Below are positions 45,698-55,173 of a stretch of DNA of 64,000 nt, piece after piece. A program made the translations under genes and the position numbers. Each line of letters begins with the position of its first letter. The first letter of the stretch is position 1. The notes beneath the pieces were generated by a model. It was given only the letters and a program-made list of their open reading frames with translations, did not search any database and was not told where the DNA came from. Source of the stretch: Fonsecaea monophora (Eukaryota > Ascomycota > Eurotiomycetes > Chaetothyriales > Herpotrichiellaceae); the NCBI RefSeq assembly GCF_001642475.1, contig NW_019174022.1, positions 62,001-126,000 of the forward strand. The letters run 5' to 3'.

Positions 45698-46874
45698 ATG
45701 AGTCCGAAGGATTCTCTACCCAGGAAAAAGTCCTGCAATCATTGCTACAGATCGAAAGTGCGGTGTGACCTCAAGAGACCGTCTTGTACGAGGTGTAGCA
45801 ATCGAAGCCTGGATTGCACCTACGTTGATGCAGGGCTTGTCGACCACATCGCCGTCCTTCAGCCTTCACCAGCCACCACCGATGGAGCCGGACTCTCGCC
45901 TCAAATTGCCGCAGATCTGGTCAGCGCCGACCCGCTGGATTTCGAAAACATCCATCTGATGTGCACAGTGGATGAACACAAAATCCGCGGACGCTGGCTG
46001 GAGAGCCTCCTGCCTTCTATGGATCAGAGGCCGAAGCCTTATCATGCGTCTACGATGGCTTTCGTCACGCGCATCTTCAAGTCATATCCCAAAATGTTTC
46101 TGACCGACAATCTTCCTCCTTTCATTCACTGGTCTCAAATTGCATATGGCATTGCTGAACCGTTAGCAAATTGCGTGGAAATAGCACGCATGTGGGTGGG
46201 ACAGACCCCTGAAAGCGCAGCCATGGTCCAAGAAATCATCGGACAGGAAATGTCGCGGGTATTTCAAAAGGCACGTACAATCTTCTTCAAATCTGGTTTC
46301 GAGGCTGAAATGAAGCAACCAGCGTGCATTTTCGGGTCACTTGGAGCTTTTGGCCATATTACAGGTCTATCTTCTCTACACCATCATGCTCTTCTCCTCG
46401 GCCAATGCTGCGAGCTTGGTAGAACAAGATATCATGATCAAACTCCAAGACTTAGCAGGTGACGTCGCAAGTAGAGGGACCCTTTGTCCTGCCGAGACAA
46501 ATGGCAGTCGACCTGACTGGGAATCGTGGATTGTCGCTTCCACGAAAAGAAGGACACTATTCGCTACCTGTTTACTTGACAACCTGGTCAACTTCACCGT
46601 GGGCACTCCATCTTTTGTTGCTGTAGAGCTTGCAGGCCTCCCAGCTCCGGCGAGCAAAACTCTCTGGAATGCGCGCGATCGTCGATCGTGGAACACAGCT
46701 TATAACCAACAACTGGGCCTCTGGTGCGATGGCGAGCTTCTCATCAACGATCTCTGGCCATATCCTGGACCAGATCCAGCACAGGTGCGACAGAAAAAGA
46801 TAGATGATTGGCTGGCATCCGTGGACGAATTTGGTATGATGGTATATGCCGTGACCTCTCATACATACACTTGA
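45698..46874 (+). CDS. Zn2Cys6 transcription factor next to MFS gene
   Basis: Modelled as two exons, 45698-46258 and 46323-46874, giving 370 residues. The N-terminus has a complete zinc cluster, CNHCYRSKVRCDLKRPSCTRC followed by SNRSLDC. The C-terminal part (ELLAILQVYLLYTIML, RPDWESWIVASTKRRTL, DEFGMMVYAVTSHTY) is the effector region of a family of short fungal Zn2Cys6 regulators. The two parts lie in different frames. A 64-bp intron with GTATTT donor and CCAG acceptor is the only join I found that restores the conserved ELLAILQ block, but the donor is weak and it removes a plausible coding segment (VFQKARTIFF). A frameshift is the alternative. Its divergent placement suggests control of the MFS exporter. 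Confidence 0.8.
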
Positions 46875-46994
46875 CGACTACTTTCCTAATGCCCTCAAGA
46901 CTGGATTCGGGTATTGTGTTTTATGGGTAGTTTCTCTTGCGGAAACACCAGCTGCTCAATAGAGCCAGTCTTTGTGTCGTGATGAGCCGCGGAA

Positions 46995-47435
46995 TAAGGA
47001 GAGCAACTGGTCTTTTGCGAGCCCGCCGCGTGTGACTTCTACACAAACAAATGGTGCCGTCTGACAAAGCCGGCGCTTGACAAAATACTCGAAGAGGAGC
47101 TTTGGGCCGACCAATTGTCATTTGGACTCCATGGATATGGAGGACTGCCAGCTGATCGTGAGGTGCCGGGGAACCGCCTGCACGAAAAACTATCAGATGA
47201 GACATGCATCAGCTTGGATCAGGGTGCATTCGTGCATGTGGCGGCCGCTTGGGTATGCTATGTGTTTGGTCACAAATATGTGAATCACCAAATTAAATGG
47301 GATCTAGATAAGCTTGGTCTAAGAAAGGCGGAGATTGTGGAAAAGGATATGCTTCTGCACTGTGGCGGCAGTAGTACCAAGAACGTTTTCACATGTCTTC
47401 AATGTCGTCTTTACCCCTTCAAAAAGGTGGCCTGA
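46995..47435 (+). pseudogene. Open Cys-containing frame without start, possible gene remnant
   Basis: About 147 codons are open and end with TGA at 47435. The reading GEQLVFCEPAACDFYTNKWC, then LTKPALDKILEEELWADQL, GAFVHVAAAWVCYVFGHKY and ending VFTCLQCRLYPFKKVA, looks like real protein with four Cys residues near the start and a C-terminal CLQC pair. There is no ATG before the last third, and a stop (TAA) lies just upstream. It is therefore either a 3' exon whose 5' part I could not join, or the remnant of a lost gene. It sits directly behind the Zn2Cys6 gene on the same strand. No family was recognised. Confidence 0.35.
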
Positions 47436-47587
47436 CCCGGAAGAGAGTTACAGTGGTGCCAATATCCTGTCCGCTGGCATGTGAATGTAGATAAACACAT
47501 GCATGCAATGGGGAGCTCTGCGGTCGAGGGCGTGGGACATGAATGGATGTTTGTGGTGGAGTTGGCAAGAGAAGCTTTTTGAGGTGG

Positions 47588-47595
47588 TCACGTGA
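47588..47595. promoter_or_regulatory. TCACGTGA palindrome (E-box/Cbf1-type)
   Basis: A perfect eight-base palindrome about 250 bp before the HIS4 start. CACGTG cores bind bHLH regulators such as Cbf1. Binding here is inference. Confidence 0.5.
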
Positions 47596-47609
47596 TAACG
47601 CAACTAATG

Positions 47610-47616
47610 TGAGTCA
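47610..47616 (+). promoter_or_regulatory. Gcn4/CpcA-type site TGAGTCA
   Basis: An exact TGAGTCA heptamer lies about 230 bp upstream of the HIS4 start codon. This is the binding site for Gcn4/CpcA, the general amino acid control activator, and histidine genes are classic targets, so the position is as expected. Confidence 0.75.
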
Positions 47617-47845
47617 TCTCGGAGGACCTTCCTCTTTAGTCTTATCGTTATCGTCACTATCGATACAGGGTCATGAGCGGTCGATGGGGTGTCCCGCCAG
47701 CCCGCCTGCGCAGCCACTCAGCGCCGCAAATTGTTGAGCTTCTATTGTCACAGTCACTTTTTTATTCCCTGCGATTTTCTCCCCTCACTCCACGTTTTAC
47801 ATTTTGTGTCCGCGACACTCAAACCCAACAGCTTGGTTCCTAGAC

Positions 47846-50596
47846 ATGGGTACTGGACTCTTGGTTTCGGTCGATCCAGAGGACATTCTCAAGAAAGAGG
47901 TCGACGGTCTCACTCTTGACCAAGTTGCCTACCTGGGCCATTGTCTCATCGAAGTCACCCCCGAGACCTTCGACTCCAATCTTGCTTTCCTGCGCCGCAA
48001 TTTTTCCAGGCTCGACATATACCTTGATGTTCGAAAACTGAAGAGTTGGGACAATGTCATTGACATTCTCAATAATGGAGCGTCCAAAATCTTCGTCACC
48101 TTTGAGCAACTAAAGGCTCTGTCGCAAGAGCCTACCATTTCGGCCGACCGCCTTGTGTTGACGATTTCCCTTGTCAATCCCAAAACAGATATCGCAAAAC
48201 TTAAGGCCTTTATCGATGACAATCCAAGATGGAAGACCGCGGAATGGGCATTCGATGGTGACAAAGGAAACGAGCATGTGGATGATGTGTTGAAAGAGCT
48301 GGATAATTATCCTCCAAGTCACGATCAGACGATATTCGTCTCCGTTGCAAGCGAGACTGAAGGGAGAAACTTGCTGCACGAATACCCCGGAAATGCTCTG
48401 ATTGTCTCTTCTAAAAAATTGACCTTCGACCCTTCCAAGGACGAAAACAAGAGCCTGATTCCTGCTGTGGAGCTGATTCTCGCCGGGGCCACCGCGGATC
48501 GAAAGACAGGCCTTTACGCAACTACGGTGGTTGATGAGCGGGGCGTTGCGCTGGGCCTGGTCTGGAGCAGCAGAGAAAGTATCGCCGAAGCCCTCAAAAC
48601 AGGAACAGGCGTTTACCAAAGTCGAAAACGGGGGCTATGGCACAAGGGTGCCTCTAGCGGAGACATCCAGGAACTCATCAGTATCGGCTTTGATTGCGAC
48701 AAGGACTGCTTGATCTTCAGGGTCCATCAGAAAGGACAGGGCTTCTGCCATCTGAGAACTATGTCATGCTGGGGCAAGGTTTCTGGGCTCTCTAGACTAC
48801 AACGTACACTACAACAACGTAAGATTGATGCACCTGAAGGCTCTTACACCGCTCGGCTTTTCAACGACCCGAAACTTGTCAATGCCAAAATCAAGGAAGA
48901 AGCAGATGAGCTTTGCGCAGCTACTACAAAGGAAGAGATTGCCTCGGAAGCAGCCGATCTGCTCTACTTTGCTCTTGCTCGATGTATCGCCGCGGACGTT
49001 ACTTTGGAAGATATCGAGAAGAACCTTGACCTGAAGAGTCTGAAAGTGAAGAGACGAAAAGGCGACGCAAAGCCCCAGTACGTTGAGGAGACGCCTGTCG
49101 CTGAAAAGCCACCGCCCACGACCAACGGCGTCGACGGCCACAAAGATGAAGAAGTCAAAGAAGCCGCATCTGTGCCAAAAGGACCTTCGGATCCTGCTGG
49201 TAAGACCGAAACTGGTCGCATACAATTGACGCGGTTTTCGACATCGCAAGCTTTCTCGGACGATATTCTAAAAGCTGCCTTACAACGACCTTCGCAAAAG
49301 TCGAACGAGAAAATCATGTCTCTGGTTCATCCCATTATTGCTGATGTTCGTGCCAATGGCGACTCTGCTGTTCTAAAATATACCCACAGGTTTGAGAAAG
49401 CCACCGCTCTGAAATCCCCTGTACTAAAAGCACCTTTTCCTGAGTCTCTTATGCAACTTCCCGAAGAGACCATCAAAGCGATCAATACTTCGTACGATAA
49501 TATCCTCAAATTCCATGCCGCCCAGAAACCGTCAGCACCACTGGTAGTGGAGACAATGCCGGGGGTGACCTGCTCTCGGTTTTCGAGACCGATCGAGAAA
49601 GTTGGTTTATACATTCCCGGCGGAACAGCGGTTCTGCCTTCCACGGCGCTGATGCTCGGTGTCCCAGCAATGGCTGCAGGATGCAAGAACATCGTCCTCG
49701 CATCGCCACCGAGATCTGACGGCACACTCACACCAGAAATCGTATACATTGCGCACAAGGTGGGAGCAGAAGCCATTGTTCTAGCAGGCGGTGCCCAGGC
49801 TATCGCTGCCATGGCCTATGGGACGGAATCTGTCACCAAGGTCGATAAAATTCTCGGGCCTGGGAATCAGTTTGTCACGGCTGCGAAAATGATCGTCAGC
49901 AATGATACCTCCGCCGCAGTATCAATTGACATGCCAGCTGGCCCATCTGAAGTGCTCGTTGTGGCGGACAAGACAGCCGATCCCGCATTTGTTGCCAGTG
50001 ACCTGCTCAGTCAAGCCGAACACGGCACAGACAGTCAAGTAGTCCTGATTGCTGTTGACCTGACGGAGGAGCAGCTCCAAGCGATCGAAGACGAAGTGCA
50101 CAAGCAGGCGCATGAACTCCCACGAGTGGATATTGTTCGGGGAGCCATCGAACACAGTGTGACCATCTCTGTGAAGACTCTCACAGAGGCTTTGAAGTGG
50201 TCGAATTACTATGCACCTGAACACCTCATCCTACAAATCGCTGATCCCCGCGCCGTACTACCCGATGTCCAGAACGCAGGTTCCGTGTTCCTTGGAGGCT
50301 GGACGCCCGAGTCGGTTGGCGATTACTCTGCTGGCGTGAACCACAGCTTGCCAACATACGGCTATGCGAAGCAATACAGCGGTGTCAACCTCGGAAGTTT
50401 CATGAAGAACATCACCAGCAGCGAAGTCACAGAGCAGGGTGTTGGGGAGGTCGGCTATGCAGTGATGGAGCTTGCACGATGTGAAGGCCTCGACGCCCAT
50501 CGACGAGCCATGGAGATTCGTCTAGAGAAGCTCGGACTGATTAAGAAGAACAGCCTGCAGACAGCCAATGCTCCTGTTGAGGGTTCAAAAAGCTGA
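47846..50596 (+). CDS. HIS4: Histidine biosynthesis trifunctional protein
   Basis: A single exon gives 916 residues from MGTGLLVSVDPEDI. The protein catalyses three steps of histidine synthesis. The N-terminal 230 residues are the fungal-specific leader domain. The HisI part (phosphoribosyl-AMP cyclohydrolase) includes KGASSGDIQELISIGFDCDKD near 285-305. The HisE part (phosphoribosyl-ATP pyrophosphohydrolase) includes NAKIKEEADELCAATTKEE. After a charged linker (residues 405-460), the HisD part (histidinol dehydrogenase) includes KVGLYIPGGTAVLPST, LAGGAQAIAAMAYGTESV, the zinc/catalytic block SQAEHGTDSQ and SAGVNHSLPTYGYAK. All catalytic blocks look intact. A Gcn4/CpcA-type site lies upstream. 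The ATG at 47846 matches the usual start of the family. Confidence 0.98.
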   Translation: MGTGLLVSVDPEDILKKEVDGLTLDQVAYLGHCLIEVTPETFDSNLAFLRRNFSRLDIYLDVRKLKSWDNVIDILNNGASKIFVTFEQLKALSQEPTISADRLVLTISLVNPKTDIAKLKAFIDDNPRWKTAEWAFDGDKGNEHVDDVLKELDNYPPSHDQTIFVSVASETEGRNLLHEYPGNALIVSSKKLTFDPSKDENKSLIPAVELILAGATADRKTGLYATTVVDERGVALGLVWSSRESIAEALKTGTGVYQSRKRGLWHKGASSGDIQELISIGFDCDKDCLIFRVHQKGQGFCHLRTMSCWGKVSGLSRLQRTLQQRKIDAPEGSYTARLFNDPKLVNAKIKEEADELCAATTKEEIASEAADLLYFALARCIAADVTLEDIEKNLDLKSLKVKRRKGDAKPQYVEETPVAEKPPPTTNGVDGHKDEEVKEAASVPKGPSDPAGKTETGRIQLTRFSTSQAFSDDILKAALQRPSQKSNEKIMSLVHPIIADVRANGDSAVLKYTHRFEKATALKSPVLKAPFPESLMQLPEETIKAINTSYDNILKFHAAQKPSAPLVVETMPGVTCSRFSRPIEKVGLYIPGGTAVLPSTALMLGVPAMAAGCKNIVLASPPRSDGTLTPEIVYIAHKVGAEAIVLAGGAQAIAAMAYGTESVTKVDKILGPGNQFVTAAKMIVSNDTSAAVSIDMPAGPSEVLVVADKTADPAFVASDLLSQAEHGTDSQVVLIAVDLTEEQLQAIEDEVHKQAHELPRVDIVRGAIEHSVTISVKTLTEALKWSNYYAPEHLILQIADPRAVLPDVQNAGSVFLGGWTPESVGDYSAGVNHSLPTYGYAKQYSGVNLGSFMKNITSSEVTEQGVGEVGYAVMELARCEGLDAHRRAMEIRLEKLGLIKKNSLQTANAPVEGSKS

Positions 50597-51074
50597 TTCA
50601 GAGGCCAAGAACCACAATGGTTCACCAGGGGAACGTCTCGAGTCAGTTTCTGGTACTGGACGGTGAACCAGGACGGTACGGCCGCATCCTAAAAGCCAAC
50701 AAGCAGTTGAAGGTCAAAGTCTTAGCTTGTTGACATTACGTTTGTTGGATTGTGTCGATGATTTGACGAGAGCATTATTCTATAGATCAGGACCTCATTG
50801 AAAGACTTAGACTATGCGACGAGGTCACCCCAAAATCAATTCGAGTTGGTCTCACGAGGCTGACCAATCATGACTGAGATAAAGAGCCCCGTAAGGCTTT
50901 GTCCTTATACAAGCATCGGAGTAATGTTCATCCGCAGGCAACAACTGACTCACCCCCTGATGACCAAGTCCAAACAGTAGTTCAGTAGCCTTTCTCATCC
51001 CTCGTCACTCCCAATAAACTATCTTTGAGGACCAGAATACCCATGATACCTAGAGATTCTGAGACCGATGAACG
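50597..51074. other. Intergenic, promoter of second Zn2Cys6 gene
   Basis: HIS4 3' flank and regulator promoter. An exact TGACTCA heptamer occurs at 50946-50952, about 120 bp before the next start. Confidence 0.5.
50946..50952. promoter_or_regulatory. AP-1/Gcn4-type heptamer TGACTCA
   Basis: Exact match to the palindromic AP-1/Gcn4 consensus, close to the start of the Zn2Cys6 gene at 51075. Functional use is inference. Confidence 0.4.
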
Positions 51075-53260
51075 ATGGAACCCTCTGACGAACACGAAAT
51101 CCACAGTGACGGCAGCGAAGAGAGCGACGATGCCACTGCGCCCAAAGCTCGAACTGTCCGGTCTAGTCGAGCATGTATAACTTGCAGACGAATGAAAACA
51201 AGATGCGAGATCGACGAAGCACTGGGCAATGCATGCAAATTGTGTATACGAGCCCGTCGACAATGTATCATGCAGGATGTACCGCGACGAAGGAAAAGAA
51301 GGACCACCGACCGAGTTGCTGATCTGGAGCAGAAAATCAATGTTTTGACTGCGCTTCTGACTTCTAATGAGACAACCAGTCCTGAAGATCAGAAGAAACT
51401 AGCCGGTGCCCGTGACACTTTGACTGGAACCTCAACAAACAACCCGCAGACATCAGCCGAACCCGACAAGTCCCTCATTGCGGAAGCCTTATCTCGCGGT
51501 TTGCTCGACTGGGATACTGCCCGCAAGGCTTTTGACCGATATAAGGATGAAATGTGTCGGTACTTCCCATTTGTGGTCTTTGGGTCTGATGTCGATGCCG
51601 AGACAGTCAAACAGCAACAGCCACTCTTGTTTTTCGCTGTGATAACAGTTGGCCTTGGTTCGATGCATACCACAGTGGATGCAGAGCTATGCGACATGCT
51701 CATCAAAGATCTAGCCCTGCGTGTCGTGTACAACGGTGAACGATCTTTAGAGCTTGTTCAGACTCTAATCGTTCATATCGTGTTCTACGGCAGGGCGAAA
51801 AATATGCGAGATCTCAATTTCAACCAGATGGTGCACATTGCCAGCACAATGGCGCTTGATATCGGCTTAGGCCGACGCCCCCATAAATCGACGTTAAAGC
51901 AAAGGACAGATCCTCATCAACTAGAATCCCTCGCAGGCCGGAGGGCATGGTTGGGCTGCTATTATATGGGGACGAGGTGAGATGCCAACCGTTCATGTTA
52001 AATAGTATCTAATAGATCTACCCAGTGTCTCAATGTCACTTCGCCACCCCGCCTTCGTCCGCTGGTCCGTGTACACCGAGGAATGTCTGGATGTCCTCTC
52101 TGCTGAGGAGCGTGTCTTACCAAGCGACATGTGGCTGTGCGACTTGATACGTATTCAACGCATTGCAGAAGATGCCTCGGTCACGTTTTCCATGGACGAC
52201 CCGGGTGCAATTGTTACACTCCGCGACGTCAAGATTCAGTATCAAATACGAGCCTTTCGTCAACAATTGGACTACTGGCGTCGCCATGCCAAAACAGATT
52301 TGAGCCTGCGTAAGTAACGAGTCAGATCTATATTGCAGAAGCTGATACCGAATGTCCGAAGACTACGTCCGCCATGTTGCCGCGTATACCGATCTCTTCA
52401 TCCACGAAATCGCCCTGCATCCGGAACATGACATTGACGACCTACGTTCACCACTCCGAGCGGCGCCTCCGCTCCCTATTCCAGCAGTCGAGAGTATGAC
52501 ATCAAAATTCAAAGACCTACATTTCATCCCCGCTAGAGTCGAAGCATTGTTTGCCTGCCTTGCTGCAATTCACGAATGCTTTGACGCATTTCACTCCATG
52601 GACTTGGCTATCCTTTGCAGCTTGCCTAACGTTTTCTTTGTTCGCACCGGTTATGCAGCTCGAGCACTTCGCAAATTACTCAGTATATGCGATAGCCAGG
52701 CAGAGTTCGAAGGGAGGTCCCATATCGACGTTCGAGATTTGAAATTTGAAGAGTACTTGACTGCCATCGTCGATGTACTCAGGAGGGTCTATGCTCAAAA
52801 CAACTCTGTGGTGGCGAGAGCGTTCTGCTTGGTCCTCTCGCAGATTCAGACACAAGGACTAAATTCATCCAGATTGCTTGCTGCGATGGCGCAAGCGGAC
52901 CCTGCTGCAAGTAACAAAGCCAGAGCCGCACTGACTCCCGCCTCTTCAATGCCGCCAGATGAACGCGTTGGCCTCCCTTGCATACGTGCCCATGAGAGCC
53001 AACAATCACACGGAACAGATTCTCTTGTGTATGATTCTAGTAACCTGAACAGTGTACCTCCAGCACCACTGCACCATCAACAAACTCCGCTGGGTGCACA
53101 GACTCAATCACAAAATACACAGATGCTGGAGAATGATATGGACGACGCCTTCATGGGCGGTATTGATGTTTTGCAGTGGTTCGGACAGGACTTGGCCTTT
53201 GATGATACCGCCGGGTATGACTATGACAATCAACTCACGTCTCTGTATTGGCAACAATAA
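51075..53260 (+). CDS. Zn2Cys6 fungal-type transcription factor
   Basis: Three exons, 51075-51976, 52026-52309 and 52362-53260, with introns of 49 and 52 bp, give 694 residues. An acidic N-terminus precedes the zinc cluster, CITCRRMKTRCEIDEALGNAC followed by KLCIRARRQC, near residues 35-65, and a coiled-coil linker (DRVADLEQKINVLTALL) for dimerisation. The middle-homology region contains NFNQMVHIASTMALDIGLGR and LAGRRAWLGCYYMGT, as in the Leu3/acetamidase-regulator group. The C-terminus is Gln- and Asp-rich (QNTQMLENDMDDAFMGGIDV then LQWFGQDLAFDD), a likely activation domain. The second join (codon CAC from C + AC) has a branch-like CTGAT. No adjacent enzyme cluster suggests the target genes. 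Confidence 0.92.
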
Positions 53261-53432
53261 TACCTCCACCGGTTCAGTGAGTTGATACCGATCTCAAAGA
53301 GACCGTTGAACAGACTTGGGGGATCTCACCCCTTTTCTGTGTGCTCAGGGACTGGGGTCATTACGACGAGATCTCGCACATGCAATGATTAGATCGGCAT
53401 CTCCCTATGGAATTACGGTCTCAAGCTAGCTC

Positions 53433-54066
53433 CTACGTATGAGCGTTGCTGCGGAATTCCGAGTTTGCTTGTCCTCTTATCTCCAACAGCTGCGTCTCGA
53501 GATCTTCATACATGAGTTTGAAATAGTCTCGCTGGGCCCGGGTGTGCTTCAATTCCTCACTCAAAGAATCAATACTGCGGAGGGTTTCATGGAGAAATCG
53601 ATTGCGCTTTTTCCGATGTCGAACTTGCGCTGCCCGGTTCTGTTGTCTTCGACGCTGGCGGACATCTTGGTCAGACAGAGTACGACTTCCTTCTCTGGGG
53701 TGCAGATACCTCTTTCCTCGTCGGAGCCGTGGGCTTTGGCTCTTCCTTGCCCTCTGGCTCGAGTTGGGTGAAGCGAGGTTCCAAATCGGTCGGATCCCAG
53801 TTGCTATGCTCTGTGGGCGACTGTCCGAGACTGTTGGGATCGTGACGCGAGACTGCGGAACTAGAAAGACAGCCGCATTGGGAGCCGAGGGATTCACCGC
53901 AGACGCAGCTTGCCAGGACTTTCTCATTCCAAAATACAATATTCGGGAAGAAGTCCAAGTTCACGTCTGGAAGAGCTGTTTCCCAGCCCAGCTCTAACGG
54001 AACAGACATCATCGCATTCATATCGCTTCGGTCACATGCAGCTATTCTTGTGGGGTTTGCGTTCAT
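53433..54066 (-). CDS. bZIP transcription factor, splice structure uncertain
   Basis: The bZIP domain is clear: basic region RQRRRQQNRAAQVRHRKKRN (NxxAQ-type, as in fungal AP-1/Pap1 relatives) followed by a heptad-leucine helix FLHETLRSIDSLSEELKHTR and DYFKLMYEDLETQLLEI. This frame is open from 53939 to 53433. An overlapping second frame starts with ATG at 54066 (MNANPTRIAACDRSD, MMSVPLELGWETALPD) and looks like the true N-terminus. The best GT-AG join is a 37-bp intron at 53861-53897 (GTGAAT donor, TTTCTAG acceptor), giving exons 53898-54066 and 53433-53860 and 198 residues. That intron is unusually short. Alternatives are a start inside the second frame (MRKSWQAASAV, near 53927) or a frameshift. 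Confidence 0.7.
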
Positions 54067-55173
54067 GCTATACCATCATGGTGTCGTCCGTTCTTTAGAG
54101 GGACCAATGGAAGACTTGCGATCGGTTCTGTGCGAAGTCAACTAGAGGCCGACTTGAGGCCGTGAAAGCGAAGGAGCGATTCGCAGCCGGACCGTCAGTC
54201 AGAGTTACTCACGTTGTTATTCTTCCTATACAGCTGAGAATCCCAGATACAACGGCCAAAAGTCCAGAGCTTATACATGGACCCCTCCAGCAGATTTAAA
54301 AGAATTCCAGCCACGGCTTACCGTTGAGATTGCGGCACGAGAGACCAGAAGGGGCCGCCAAATACCCACTGTCAGGTCTCATTGGTGTCGTTCGAGATTT
54401 GGGCGCCCATTGCTTCCCGTTCCTCATACAGGGCAACCATGCGCCTTGCATCCACCCGCTCTGTGATAGCTCAATAATTGGAGAGACAACAGGCATTCTG
54501 CGGCACAGGTGACTTTCTGGACCTGGCAACTGGCTTCGAGGAACGTGGCTTGCAACGCCCCCTGGGACCATTCCCATTTTCATACGAGATATGCCTAGCG
54601 TGGATAGGATCTGCAAAGGTTCTGGAACGATCTCCATAAATTTCTCGTGTTGGTCATTCGCTCTTGAACCCGAACCCGAAGCTGGCTTGACCGGAGGGTT
54701 TGGAAAGGCAAAAGGGATACTGGGGGACACCCCTGCAGTGGCGAATTGGCAATGTAAGCCCGCTTTGACCAACAGGGGGTGTTGGTTTTATATTGATTGG
54801 TGGCATGTGATAGTGAACCTATCTTTGCTCAAAGCATATACCCGAGAGAGCCCAGATACCAGATACTCAGACACTAGATCATTTGACAGGGTTCCCGGTA
54901 AAGTTACGCGGGTTTCAATCCCACTTCTAAACCCTGAATGGTCATGGACGCATTCCGCAAACTGATCTTGAAAGCATGTGCTGCCGGGTGCCTGAGAAGG
55001 TCCTGGCAGGGTGTGGTGTGTCGTCACCTGGCCCGGAATGGCTGATGACTTGAGGATCGACATGACATGCTTTCTTTGTGTCCTGGTGCTGACCACTTTA
55101 CTTTAGTCGTGGCTTTCAATCGCTGGCCAAAGTCACCATTTAACAGAGGTTCGATTCGGATCTCCAACGGCAT
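54067..55173. other. Intergenic, no gene recognised
   Basis: Promoter of the bZIP gene and 3' flank of the next regulator. A 158-codon minus-strand frame at 54296-54772 has no domain or start context and was not called. Confidence 0.45.

Larger units (their letters stand above)
46875..47845. other. Intergenic, HIS4 promoter with possible exon remnant
   Basis: Contains a 147-codon open stretch at about 46995-47435 (separate entry) and the HIS4 promoter with TCACGTGA and TGAGTCA elements. The last 150 bases are C/T-rich leader. Confidence 0.5.

Noticed and set aside
54296..54772. 158-codon minus-strand frame
   Set aside because: Starts without ATG context, has no domain and reads as low-complexity.
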